DNA of 64,000 bases from Anas platyrhynchos (Eukaryota; Chordata; Aves; Anseriformes; Anatidae), in assembly GCF_047663525.1 (NCBI RefSeq), contig NC_092588.1:142498001-142562000 (forward strand), read 5' to 3'. Each line of letters starts with the position of its first letter. Within the stretch, counting starts at the first letter, position 1. The translations under genes and the position numbers were made by a program. Below the pieces are notes generated by a model. It was not told where the DNA came from. It did no database searches and saw only the letters and a list, made by a program, of their open reading frames with translations. Below, piece after piece: positions 27,401 to 39,400 of the stretch.

Positions 27401-30400
27401 AATATGTAAGCTTAATTGTCTTTGACTTTTTTTCAGGAATAACTCAGCAGCCTAAGTTTTCTTTATTTGTGATGAAAATACTTCTTGTATATTGAATTTT
27501 GAATCTGACACTTATAATTGAGTAATTTGTTCTGTCTTGTTTGGAATAGATGTGTAACTTGTAAGCATCCATAGTTACTTTATTAAGCCTGTATTAAAGC
27601 ATTAACTAAAGTAAGTGTTCAGAATTAAGGTTTCTTTTCTTTTATTATCTAACCCTTCTAACTGCAGTCCTTTGCACTAGCTCTTCTAAGTAGCTTGCCC
27701 AGTTTAAAGATTATTTTTTCTGTCCTTTTGGATGAAGGTGTATCTGTAACTTATTATAATGAGGTTAGCATCAAGGAGAGGAAAAACTTTAAGTTGTACG
27801 CTGGACATGCTTGCTTTTCTCCTAGGCCATTATCATAAACATTCTTAAGAGTTTACTTGAATACTTAACATGTTTAATGATTGGTACAGCAAAAAACCTT
27901 TACTTGGTGAAGAGATGGAATTCAGCTACTTCTTGTTCTCTGTAATTTTGGTTATTGTGTTCCAATTGACACTACTGTTTATGCTTTAAAATGAAAAAAA
28001 AAATCTAGAAAACACAAGAGGCTAAATGTTCATATTTTTAAAAAATAATCCCCACCAAATTGTAACTTGCTTCAAATGCAGGCCATAAGATTTATCTCTT
28101 CCTTTCAAATCTCAGTTTCAAAATGTATTAATATTTCAGTAGAGTACCCGCTCTTTTCAGTGCAGTAGCTAGTTCCATCAGGATGCTAAAATTAAGTGGA
28201 GTTGTGCAGTGTGTTCCAAAAAAGGCTTAGTAAGTCTCCTGTGAGGAAGTCTGCTTACTTGACCCTAATGAAGCACAAATATTCTGCCTCTGTACGGATT
28301 ACGTGCAGAGATTGGAGAGCAAATGACTTCTGGCCTCACACAGCTTTGAAACTGGGGATCTGTTTACCCTGCATTACTGCAGCTTCAGCCCTCGCATTTG
28401 AAATCCTTGCTTCAGCTTTTCTGACCCAGTTGGTTCTGCTTGAAATGTCAATGGAAGTGCATTTCCCACGGATCCTGGGTTGTTCCATCAGCACATACTG
28501 CACTGATCTCTGTGGTGCTGCTGTGGGCGTTCGGCTCTTGCTGCATAGGTGCCTGTGACATTCGTCTCTTGATGTAACAGAACCGTGTGTAAGGGTGTGA
28601 TTGGTATTTCTCCCCTCTCCACCACCCTGGAGTATAACCCTAGCACTTGAGTTAGGGCTGTGCATGTACCAGCCGACCCATTTACAAGTTGAACACTTAT
28701 TGTAGACTTGTTCCCTCCCCTCATGTGGTGGCATTGAAAATTGCAGCTGTTGAGAGGGGTCTGGGTGAGATTTCCAGGTGTTGGTAGGCAATGACCTTAC
28801 ATGTCTCAGCCCTTGCGAAGATGAATCTAAGCTCAGGTACATGTTGTTTAAGGCAAATACCTCTTCCAAATCACATTTCTGAAAGTTTATGTTGCCAAGT
28901 ACTATTTAGGCTAATTTATTTACATTTCAAATAACTTGTTTTATTTATTAATATCATTATATGATGCTATTTATATTTAATATTTAACATTATTGTTTTA
29001 ATATTAATATTACCATATTAATGAGAAATATCTTAGCATAAAACATTAACTTACAGTGTTTTTAATTTGAAACAAGGATCTTCTTATGACTTGTCTGAAA
29101 GTCATTTCCTTCCAAAGAAAACAGTAATTCAGGATGCATAGTAACTTATTTTGTATTTACAATTTCAAAATTTGTATGTTGTGCAGAGTGGCACATAAGC
29201 AACCAATTTTGTTTATGAGGGTTTATTGGTTTTATTTTTTTTGCTACCAAAAAGGTATCAGTTACAAAGCCCTTACTGCACAGCTGCTGTTAAACAAGAT
29301 ACTAGGAAATTGCTCCAACTTGTTAAAAGTATATTGTCATCTCTTAAGAATGTGAAGAACAGTTACTTTAAACGAATGCACATATGAAAGTGCAGTACAA
29401 AACAGTTCACAGTGTAGATGTTAGATATAAATACCTAGCAAATACAAGTGTGTTACTCTAGAGTGGGTTTCTTATTTTTCTCAGTGCTATTGAAAGTTAT
29501 TTTTTCTGTTTATTTGTTTTTAAAACACCTGTCCTATATCTAGTTCTTTTCCAGCTCCATATCTGAGCACTGAGCTCTAACAAATACAGGATGAATTATA
29601 TTTGCTAAATAGATCAGAGAAGTGGTGATGGAACTGTAGGTCGATGGGATCTCTGTCTCTTGGTATCTTTGGTGTGCAAGTGTTGACTTGTTAGCTGCTA
29701 GCCTGCCTGGAGCTTCTGCCTTGTGAAGTAATGCTGTAGCTTTTGCTTCTGCTGCTTAGTGAAGTGCTTGGTGCTTCTATTTGAGAAGCATGTTCTGTGG
29801 CAACCTGTATCTTCCATCTGGTACTTTCTGCTCCTCTTCTGGAGGGGGAAGCATACCATAGACAGTAGTCTGCTTCTACCTGAGTCCTTTTGCATAGTTA
29901 CTGACTTTTATCCCCTCGTTTGTTTTAAGAGGAAGAAGTAACAAAGCTACCAGCAAAAAGCTTGCTCGAAGGACTTAAAATATAAGGAGACAAATGTCTA
30001 AAACTTCAAAAATTGTATTAAATTATTGAAGTACTTTCTATTTGTTCTAGATTACAACTTAATGTTCTTACCAGAAAGTTAAAGATATTGGTTTTGTAAA
30101 TTAAAATAATTTTTTTTATCAGAGTAATGACTTTTAAATTCTGCCTTTAAGCCATTTGGAGCTTGTTTGATCTTCTAAGTGTTTATGTGCATTGACACAG
30201 CTTTTTTGGATTCTGTTCACTTTGGTTTTTGGTTTTAGGTAGACCCAGGAAGGTACTTTTGATCTGTTCCTTACATTCCATTGAAGATGGCAGGTTTTGA
30301 CAAATAGGAAGAATCCTCTGGCAAAAAAAGCCTTACGCTCTCATTTTCTGTGTGGAAAGGCAGTCTATAAAGTAAATTGCATCAGATAAAAGCAATCTGT

Positions 30401-33400
30401 TGAACCTTGGCTAGTTTAGTTTGAAAGTGCTGAAATAACAGATTCCTACCAATACTGTGCTGAGGCTGTCCTTTAGTCATGGCAAATGCATTAGCTCTCC
30501 TCTCTTACTGTCACCCAAAGCAGGTTAATACAGCTAGTTAAGGTTCTTGTCTGGTAAATTAGGTCCATGCTGTTTAAAAAAAAAAAAAAAAAAGGAAAGA
30601 AAAAATCTTAATAATGTGTTAAGAGACTTAGTGCAATGTTATTGAGCTTACAATAAAAGTTTCTAAAACTAGTTAAAATGCATGAATCATTGAAATGCTG
30701 TTTCATGAGGTGCTTCATATTTTGGACTTGTACAGATTCTTGAAAGTATGCCAATGACGGAGAAAGTTGAAGAATTACTACAAGTAATAGGCCCCTTCTA
30801 TGAAATAGTAGAAGATAAAAAGAACAGAGGATCTGACCTAACCTCAGGTTCGGACAAATAACTTCCGTTATACTACTGATAATCACAGGTCTGGATTGTG
30901 TGTGGGGGGTTGTTTTCTGTAAATGATTTTAAAGCTAAATGTTGCATCTTTCTGTTCATTCTCTTCTCTGTATGGCAGTTCGAATGGAGAAAGTCTCTAA
31001 ATACTTGGAAGGTAGGAATAACAGATTATGTATAAGTCCATCTCTTCCATTGTTTTGGTGCTATAGTAACTTCCTGCTAATGCTTGCAACTTCTACGTTT
31101 GCCACCTCATGAGGCTGGTTTTTTTTACTATTTTTATCTACAAATGAAATTAGACCCAGGAAGCCAAATGCTTAATCCTTATCTGCATGCTTTCTGAGAT
31201 GCTGAAGGAAAACTGTTCCTGAAGAAAGTGGAATATTTAAAATGCCCCTTCCCTAGCTAAATCTAGTTTCTCCCTTTCCATTAATAAAAGGAACAACTGT
31301 TTAAAATGTGTAAAAGGTGTAGCTGTGAACTATTGTTAAACTATATGCTGAGGCTGGTAATCCAACTCTGTCATCTGATCTGAATTTTTAAATAAATAAC
31401 TCCCAGGTCAAAACCATGGTTTTAGCAATCATGGTTTCTCTAATACCTTCAAAATATAAGATAGATTTGGGAAACTTTCCAATTAAGCTTTCTGAGACTT
31501 AAGCTTACAAAGGAAGCACTTATTTATACCTTTTACATCTCTGACAGGTGGCAAACCTAGTGGTGTCATAGCTGCATAAAAATTGATGTGATTATTATTT
31601 TTTTTTTTTTAGCAATGCTATTGTGAGAATGTTTTGATAATAGTTATGTTACAGGTAGTATCTTCATAAAGTTGTAATGTAGCACTTGGCTGTTTAAACC
31701 TGGCTTCATTTCAGATAAAACTATTGAAATGCATGGGATCAAAACTTGTAACGGTTTTAAAAAACAAACCATTGCACAAATTAATTTGGTTAATGTATTG
31801 AAGAAGTAGAATTCACTGGTTAAGTTGCCTTTTGTATATGGCTCTTTTCCCCATCTTAAGCAAACACAATCTTGATTTTGCTTTTGGCATTGAGTTTCAG
31901 AGGGAGAAAAATAGTTTTTCATTTATTTTGAGGAAGGGTAATGGGTGAGGGTTTTAAATGGCCATTTTGAAAGCTGTATGAGTTCTTTCTCAACTAAAAT
32001 TGTGCATATTTCATGTCTGTGGTTTAACAAGCCTTCCTGACAGCTGGATTGATAGGCAAGATTGTAAGAGTATCAGTAGATTCAGGTCAGTGATCTGTGT
32101 AATAAGGATTTACTTATACTTGGTGTCTAAGGCAGAGTGTCAAAAGCAGCAGCTTTTTTTTTTTTTTTAAGTGACTTTATCTAGGCAAGCAGAGAATCAC
32201 AGAAGTTAAAAGCCAAGTGTCCTAAATCTGTTACTGAAATCAGAATAGTTCAAAGGTTCAGCTTAAACATAAAGCAGTGTAAATAAAACTAATACAATAT
32301 CGAAACTTCAACTTTTTCCTCTTCTGACAGTGTTGCACAAAATCTGGCATGTGTAGTTCCATCAATGTAGCCTTAATCAATAATTGATTTGCCCACTACA
32401 AGAAAAAAATAAACAGGAAATAAAACAAAGATTATATGCCCCTGGAACCTACTCCGACCCTACCAAGAAAACAGCCTTTTACAACGCTCAAATGTATAGC
32501 TTCACCCATGCAACTTGAAGCTGCATCATCTCATTCTGCCACAAGTTAAGAGAGAGTTCTTGGAGAATTCTGTTGTCTTAGGGCTGCAGAAGAGAGTAGA
32601 TGACTGCAGTATTACAGAAGAACCCTTTTCTTTGCAGTTGCTGGAAGAGTAGAGGGAGACATATTGGGAAGGTGGGGACAGGTCATTGTACCTAGCTGCG
32701 ATACTGCTGCTTTAGAAGAGCGATCCTTTAAATTGTTGCACTTGGTAATAGATAAGCAAGAAATCTGATGTCTAAAAAAAGTCTAAGAAGTTTCAAAAAT
32801 GCAGTTATGAATTTGAAACTTTCTGAACAGACATTCCAATTTTCTTGTTACGTTACACCTGAAGAATCCAAAGGTGGGCTAGAATTGGCACAGTAACTGT
32901 CTGATACTGGATGAGAAACATGAAAAGTTTCAAAGCCACCTCAGCCTTCCAAATGTTTCCTTGAGAATGTGTGTTGTTGTCTATTCTGACTATGAGTAAA
33001 TCCAAAGGGGACAAGGAAAAGCCCAACCTGACACACCAGCCCCCTCAACAGCTGAGTGAACTATGTGGAATTTGTTCACAAGTTCTTCAGCAGAATTTTC
33101 CTGTGTACTATTTCCATTTTGTGACCAAGGCATTTATCTGTTTTTAAAAATCCTAAATAAAGACCCTCTGCCTTTATGTTGAGCAGTGGCACTCTTTGTA
33201 AACCTTTCTGAAGACTAGAAGTTGCCTTCAATAATGTCAAGTTATGCACCATGGAGACAGGAAGGTTTCAGCATCGTAATACCTCTGACTTTTGTCATCC
33301 TGCTGAGTGTTTCTCTCCTGAGACCTTTGCTCCCAGCTGTATTGCGACTGCACCAGATGAAGCCCTGTTGAAGCAAGGGGACTCCTACTTGTGCTGCTGC

Positions 33401-36400
33401 ATGGGCTGGTTTTAGGCAGCACTGATTGCAGTGCAGCATTTTGCACTGGGAGCCCATACAGGGCACCACTTCAGTAGCAGCTGTGAGTGGCAGAAGTTAG
33501 TTTGGCTCGCAGGCAGATAGAGTTTGCTTGGACATGAGAGCTATTTTTTTTTTAATTTTTTTTTTTTAATATTCACTGAGATCTGCATTCTTCTAGAACA
33601 AGCAACTACATTCCAACACTTCTGTTTTAAAGGCAATAGTTACTGCAGGACTTAGGTAAGCCTGGGGGTGGAGGGAGGGTGTCATTTAAAAAAATCTAAG
33701 TTATTACTTCTTGTTAGAAATACTTATTGTAGCTCTAAATGCAGTATATTTTCCAACTGTTCTTCTACAGATTGAGAAAATGCAGCTATTTGAAAAGAGA
33801 AACTACTCAAAGAGCTTTTCATCTCATTTTCAACATCTTTGCTTTGTATCAAAGCATTTGGTGGTACGGCTTTCTGCTTGTGTGTGGGTTTCATGTGAAA
33901 CACCCTGTGTTTGCTTTATAAGCTCAGTTTCTCGTTTCTGTTTGACTTCAGAGGTACTTGTTAAATTGCTTTCCTTTCTTCTCATTCTTCTTTTCCTGAC
34001 TACGATTTTGATGGAACTCAGTGGCTGTGAATCCCTAACCCTTTGTAAGAAGGGAAAAAAGAGCTACAATCCTTGTTACTTCACAATTATGCCTCAGTAG
34101 GATATGTTGAATGGGTGGCTGTACCGTAGCTGAGAGGTGCGTTATGTCAGGGCCAGCATGCAGCAGGAGAAGTTGATGGATGGGTGAGAGAAGTTTTTAA
34201 AGTTCTGAGCTTTGAACTTTCTCTCCTCTTCCAGTTTCCTGTGATAACCTAGCAGCTATCACCCAGGTTCCATCTAAATATCGGGAAGCACTTCTTTACT
34301 GTGCAAGTGACAGAGCTTTTTTGCTCAGGCTGTCCAGAGGGGTTGTGGAGTCTCCCTCTTTGGAGACATTCAGAAGCTGCCTGGACGTGGTCCTGGACAA
34401 CCTGCTGTATGTAGGTGGCCCTGCTTGAGCAGGTGGTTTGGGCTAGATGAGCTCCAGCCAACCTTAACCACTCTATGAAGGTTACAGTTCATGTTCAGGG
34501 AGGCTACTATGAATCTTACTTTACAAATGTTGTTGTTGCTATCTCATTAGTTTAGCAGCTTCAGAAGCATTTAGAATATTCTCTGGTGTGTTCCAGGATG
34601 GGATTATTGCAGGATTAAGGGCTGGGCCAGAAACTGCCAAAGTCAGTGGAGAGTGTCCCAACAAGTTGCAGCTTGTCCTGTTGCAATATATACTTCAGGC
34701 TTCACAGTCCAAATCTGGGCCTACTTTGTGGTTTGACTTCACACTGGTAGTTTTATGCCTGTGCTCTCTAACAAAGCTGGAAACTACAGCAGAACATAAG
34801 TATAGAGAAAGCCTTGACTATATCAACAGCTTCACTCTTACACAAAGCAGTAGAGATTACACATCAGCACTGGGTGAGCAGCAGAATGTTCAAGTGTTAA
34901 AATATAAGAATAAAATTTTTTTTTTTCTTCTAAAGTAGAGATAGATGAGAGAAATTGTCTTCCACAAAGACATACCTGGCTGTATCCTGTTTCATGCTGG
35001 GTTGAGTCAAAGGTAGTAGTTTTTGTGTGTAATTGGTTGTTGGACCTGTACTCTTTTCTCTATTCAGACCAGCTTACTGCAAAAGAGAAAAGGAGTTGTC
35101 AAAAGCTTTTCAGGTTCTTTCAAAAAAAAAAAAATGTAGTAGATGTACCCACTTTCTGCAAAATGTTGGTGTCTCACATTTTAGAGATATGACTTCCAGT
35201 TAAAATCATGTGATGAGAGAATGAAGGTCTAGGTTTCTCACAGCTGTGTTCTACAAAGAAGAAAAAGTAGCCAGAGGTTTGGAAGGCTGGTAAATACCAG
35301 ATGTAGGTAGTCATATCTTGATTGTTCAGAGAAAAGTGCCCATTGGGAATGGGTTAGTGTTTTATGCATAACTTTGCTATAGGAAAAATAATGACTTTAA
35401 TCATAGACTCCAAGATGCATGGAAAAGCCATCTGTGTTATCTATGAGGCACTGTAAACAGCTGTTCAGTTGGTAGGGTTGGAGTAGGTTCCAGGGGCATA
35501 TAATCTTAGTTTTATTTCCTGTTTTTTTTTTTTTTTTTTTTTTTTTTCTTGTACAGGGCAGAGCAGTTTTTGATTATGGCTACGTTACTATTGCCCAGAG
35601 TTTCTGGACTATAGGTGACCCAGCAATGTGTTTTTCTGTTGCTTTCAAGCATAACTCGGTTTCTGTTAGGGGGTTTTGACTTTGTGATGCTCATCTTTTG
35701 TTGCAGTTCCTGGGGCAGGAATGGTGTACTTGTATCTATTACCACACCAGTACATAGAGCTCCTCTTTACTTTCCACACAAAGTGAAAGTTCCAAATATT
35801 GACTGTATCTCTTCCACACAGAAGAGAATGTAGCAAGTCCTGCTCATTCTCCCTGAGGGACGTAGTACCAGACATGGAGGCATCCTGGATCCTGGAATGA
35901 TCTTATGGCTCTTGCGAGTTGCTATAAATACTTAAGAAGCAGCTGTTCTTCATGTCCATTCTTACACGTGATCGTTTGCTAAGGTGTTGACAGTAAGTTG
36001 GCCTGGATCCGCTGGTCTCGCTGCACATACACCACGTAACTGATCGGCGTGTGCTTGGTGGCCTTGTTGTCTGGTGGCCTTCGTGGAACTACCTGCTGGT
36101 GCTGGGAATGCCTGCGGGTCAGCTGCTGTTCTCGCTGGGCTGATCTCTCTCAGGAAATCCCAGGCAGGTTGTCTCCACTGGCAGAAGTCTCGGGGTAATG
36201 GGGAGAAGAGAAACATATCCAAGTCGATCCAAAAAAACTCAGCCTTATTTTTATGTGGAAGGTATTCAGAATTTTCAGGGGATTAGGTAGCAGTGCTAAG
36301 AATGGAGATGAACTCCATTGATGTTGAACAGGAAAAAAAAAAAAAAAAAGTAAAGGTCCAGGATGACTAAGTCAGTAACCCCAAATGCCATTCTTGCAAG

Positions 36401-39400
36401 TTAATATTAATGTGTAAGAAGCTGCGCTTCATGCTTGTTCTTATCCACAAATTATTGTTTTGCTGTTTATAAATGGTGAATAAAGACATGACTATTGCTG
36501 ATTACTTTGTCTTTTGAAATAAAGTGGCATCTATTTGCATGTGACAGCTTGAGAAGCATATAAGCAGAGAGAGAAATGTGGAAAAAACATGGCTGTGGTC
36601 TTCTGGAAAATATTAAAAAGAAAAAGGAGAGTCTTTATATAGTAATATAGTTATAGTAAAGTTCAGGAAGACTAAATAAAAGGAATACTATATATAGTAA
36701 AGTTCAGGAAGACTAAATAAAAGGAATACTATATAGAAGAAAATCTGATTGCCAAGATCTATGTGCTCAGGGAATACTTTTTTTCAAAGAACTTAATGCA
36801 TTTAAAATTAAAAGTGATAAAACAATGGTAGCTAACCTAAGGGATTTTATATTTTTCTGTCTCTGTTTTTTGGTGTGCCCTTCTAAAATCTCATTATTTG
36901 TGATGGCAGCTCATTTGTGTGTTGTAGAACAGATGTTATAGAGTACCCTGGGCCCCTGCAAATTTTCTTTGTAGTGTGGTACACTAGAAAGAATGGAAGG
37001 AAATGAGGGGTATAAAACTCTTCTAGCTGAAGAACTTATTGCTCCCAGATGCTTGCATGTACCCCCTGCCCTTTCTGTTTCCCCTCAGAGAGGAGAAAAA
37101 AAAAAAGCAAACAACAAATGAAACCTTCAGAAGGCATCACTCTCAGCAGTCTGTCCTCTGAACTGCTCATCTGAGTGCTTCTTAGTCAAGATAAGCAGGT
37201 CTAGCAGATATCCATTATTTATCTTCAAGTGTGTTATTTAAGCAAGCCCAGGCCTGGAGGTGGTGGCATCTTGCGTAGGGATCCAGGCTGAGCATGGGCT
37301 ATGTCAGGCATCACAGCTGTAGCCAAGGAAAGATGTGTATCTGTGCTCCAGTTTATTGATCCGCGCGTTGAAATACTGCTTATGCCCTCCGTTCTGATGG
37401 CAAGTCAGTAGCTCCTGATTTGTACTGTTCAAAGACTTTTTGGCTGGAAAGATGGAATGAAAGGACAAATATCAGGAGGGTTTCTAAAACATAAGTGAAC
37501 GCTGGCATTTACTCCTTCCCCATGGCAAGCCATCACTCCTTGTAGTAATACCATATCAGGATACATCAAGGTTTCAAAAAGAAGGTGGAGATTTGCGCAA
37601 TGAAGTGAACGGGAAATGGCAAAACCTACTTGTGTCAACTTGGAACTGAAGCAGGGAGCCTCAGTCAGGGACAAGCGCAAAAGGTTCTGCTGGCAAGAAA
37701 CAAATTCTAGTTACCTGGTTATCCAAGTAACTTAGTATAGCACATGCAGGTCCCTGGGAGACCTGACACACATTTTGACAGAGCTGGAGCTGGCACAAAC
37801 ACAGCAGTGCAAAGCGGTCCCTAATTAAGTAGTTACAAGTATAGCTCATGTAAATAATCTTTTGGTGGCAGGTTTTGCTGCTATCGAGCTGATAGTAAAG
37901 ATACGCCATTTTACAAATACACACAGTAATCATTAAAATATCAGCATATGCTTTCATCATTCAATGTTTTATATGTTTCATCCGCTATTGCATCTATCCT
38001 GGTCACTGGTATTTACACAGAATGAAAGTCTGCATGACTTCTGTGAGCATACCGTGTTGTGCTGGACAGAGTAATAAAAATAGCACAAAAATTTAAAAGC
38101 TCGCTTGATTCTTAGTATTCACATGAAAAGACACATTCCCTAGGGAGCAGCTGTTAACCTACCACCAAGGACTGGAGAAGTCACTGCTAGTTGGCTCAGA
38201 TTCTGCTTTGATGCTATCACCCTGTGTTAGTCATCACTGCTGGTTTCGTAGCAGGTACTCACAGTAACAGGGGGAGTGCAGCAAACGGTGCTGGTTTTGA
38301 GCAGCAGAAGCATTTGGGAATGGACTTGATGAGGATAGGAAAAATATTTTAGATTTCTAGGGAAAAATACAAGATAAAGCACAGTATTTCAGCATCACCA
38401 CGACTGTACAATGCACTGTGTTCTTTAGAGCCAGCACCAAAGCCATGTCTCCTTAAGGAGCTCTGTTGCTATGAATGGCTGTGTAGAAGTATGATGCTGA
38501 TGGGTTTCAGATATTTGGGTGTTCATGGCTTGCTACCCTTATTCCCAATGCTTTTCTCCACTTCTTTAGTTAAGTATGTGCAATGTATCACTCGGAAGTT
38601 TTTCCAAGTGAATAATCTCCTTGCTGAAACATGTTGGAATGTTCAAAGACATTCTCTTCAAAAAGAAAAAAAGTAAATCTTACAAAATACGTTTACAGCA
38701 TGGTTGGGGTTTTTTACAATATCTTGAGTAGGGTGAGGAGGTTTACAGTTCTGTGCCTGCCTTTACAGCTGAATGTGTCTCCAAGTCTTGCCTTTCCCGT
38801 TTACTCCCACGGCTGGGTAAGGCACTTGGACGTCTCGGCCTCCACCCCCTTTGTATTTCAAAGGGAAAGGTGGTGCCTGCTTCACATTGCAAGGGGGGCT
38901 GGGGCTCTGCTTACTCTTTGTGCTTCAAAGGACATAACTGTTATGTTGTCCTGCGTACACTGTTTCTTCTCACAAAAACACCTCTAGCACTCAGTTTTGC
39001 AGTAAGAGAAACATTTACGAGAAATAAACTGTAAATATGTTGGGATTTTCCTTCTGTGAAATTAATTTTCTTGCAAATGTTCTTTGTAGTGAGGAGAAAA
39101 TGACCATATATTCTTGCAGTCTACAAAATAGACAGTAGTTTTTCTAGTTCTTTTTCCACAACAAATAAACTTTTTTTAGTCTTCAGATAAAAGTTGGATT
39201 AAATCAATCCAAAACAGGGATACAGGGTGCCCCCGGCAGCCTTATTTCACAGTAAGACTAAGGTGAACAGGATATTCAACATACTCATTATGTTTGGATA
39301 AGAAGTAAAGTTATTTTGCCTTTTTTTTTTAAGCAGTATGGCTAAGCTTTGAAACTAGAGGAACGTGGGAAGGCAGCCTGCTTCTTCACGGCGAGATTCA

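Noticed and set aside
28336..28869. 177-codon minus-strand frame inside ACBD5 intron 3
   Set aside because: Antisense intronic frame without any family resemblance or supporting splice sites.
33711..34100. 129-codon plus-strand frame in ACBD5 intron 5
   Set aside because: Leu/Phe/Cys-rich translation of T-rich DNA; no match to an ACBD5 isoform exon.
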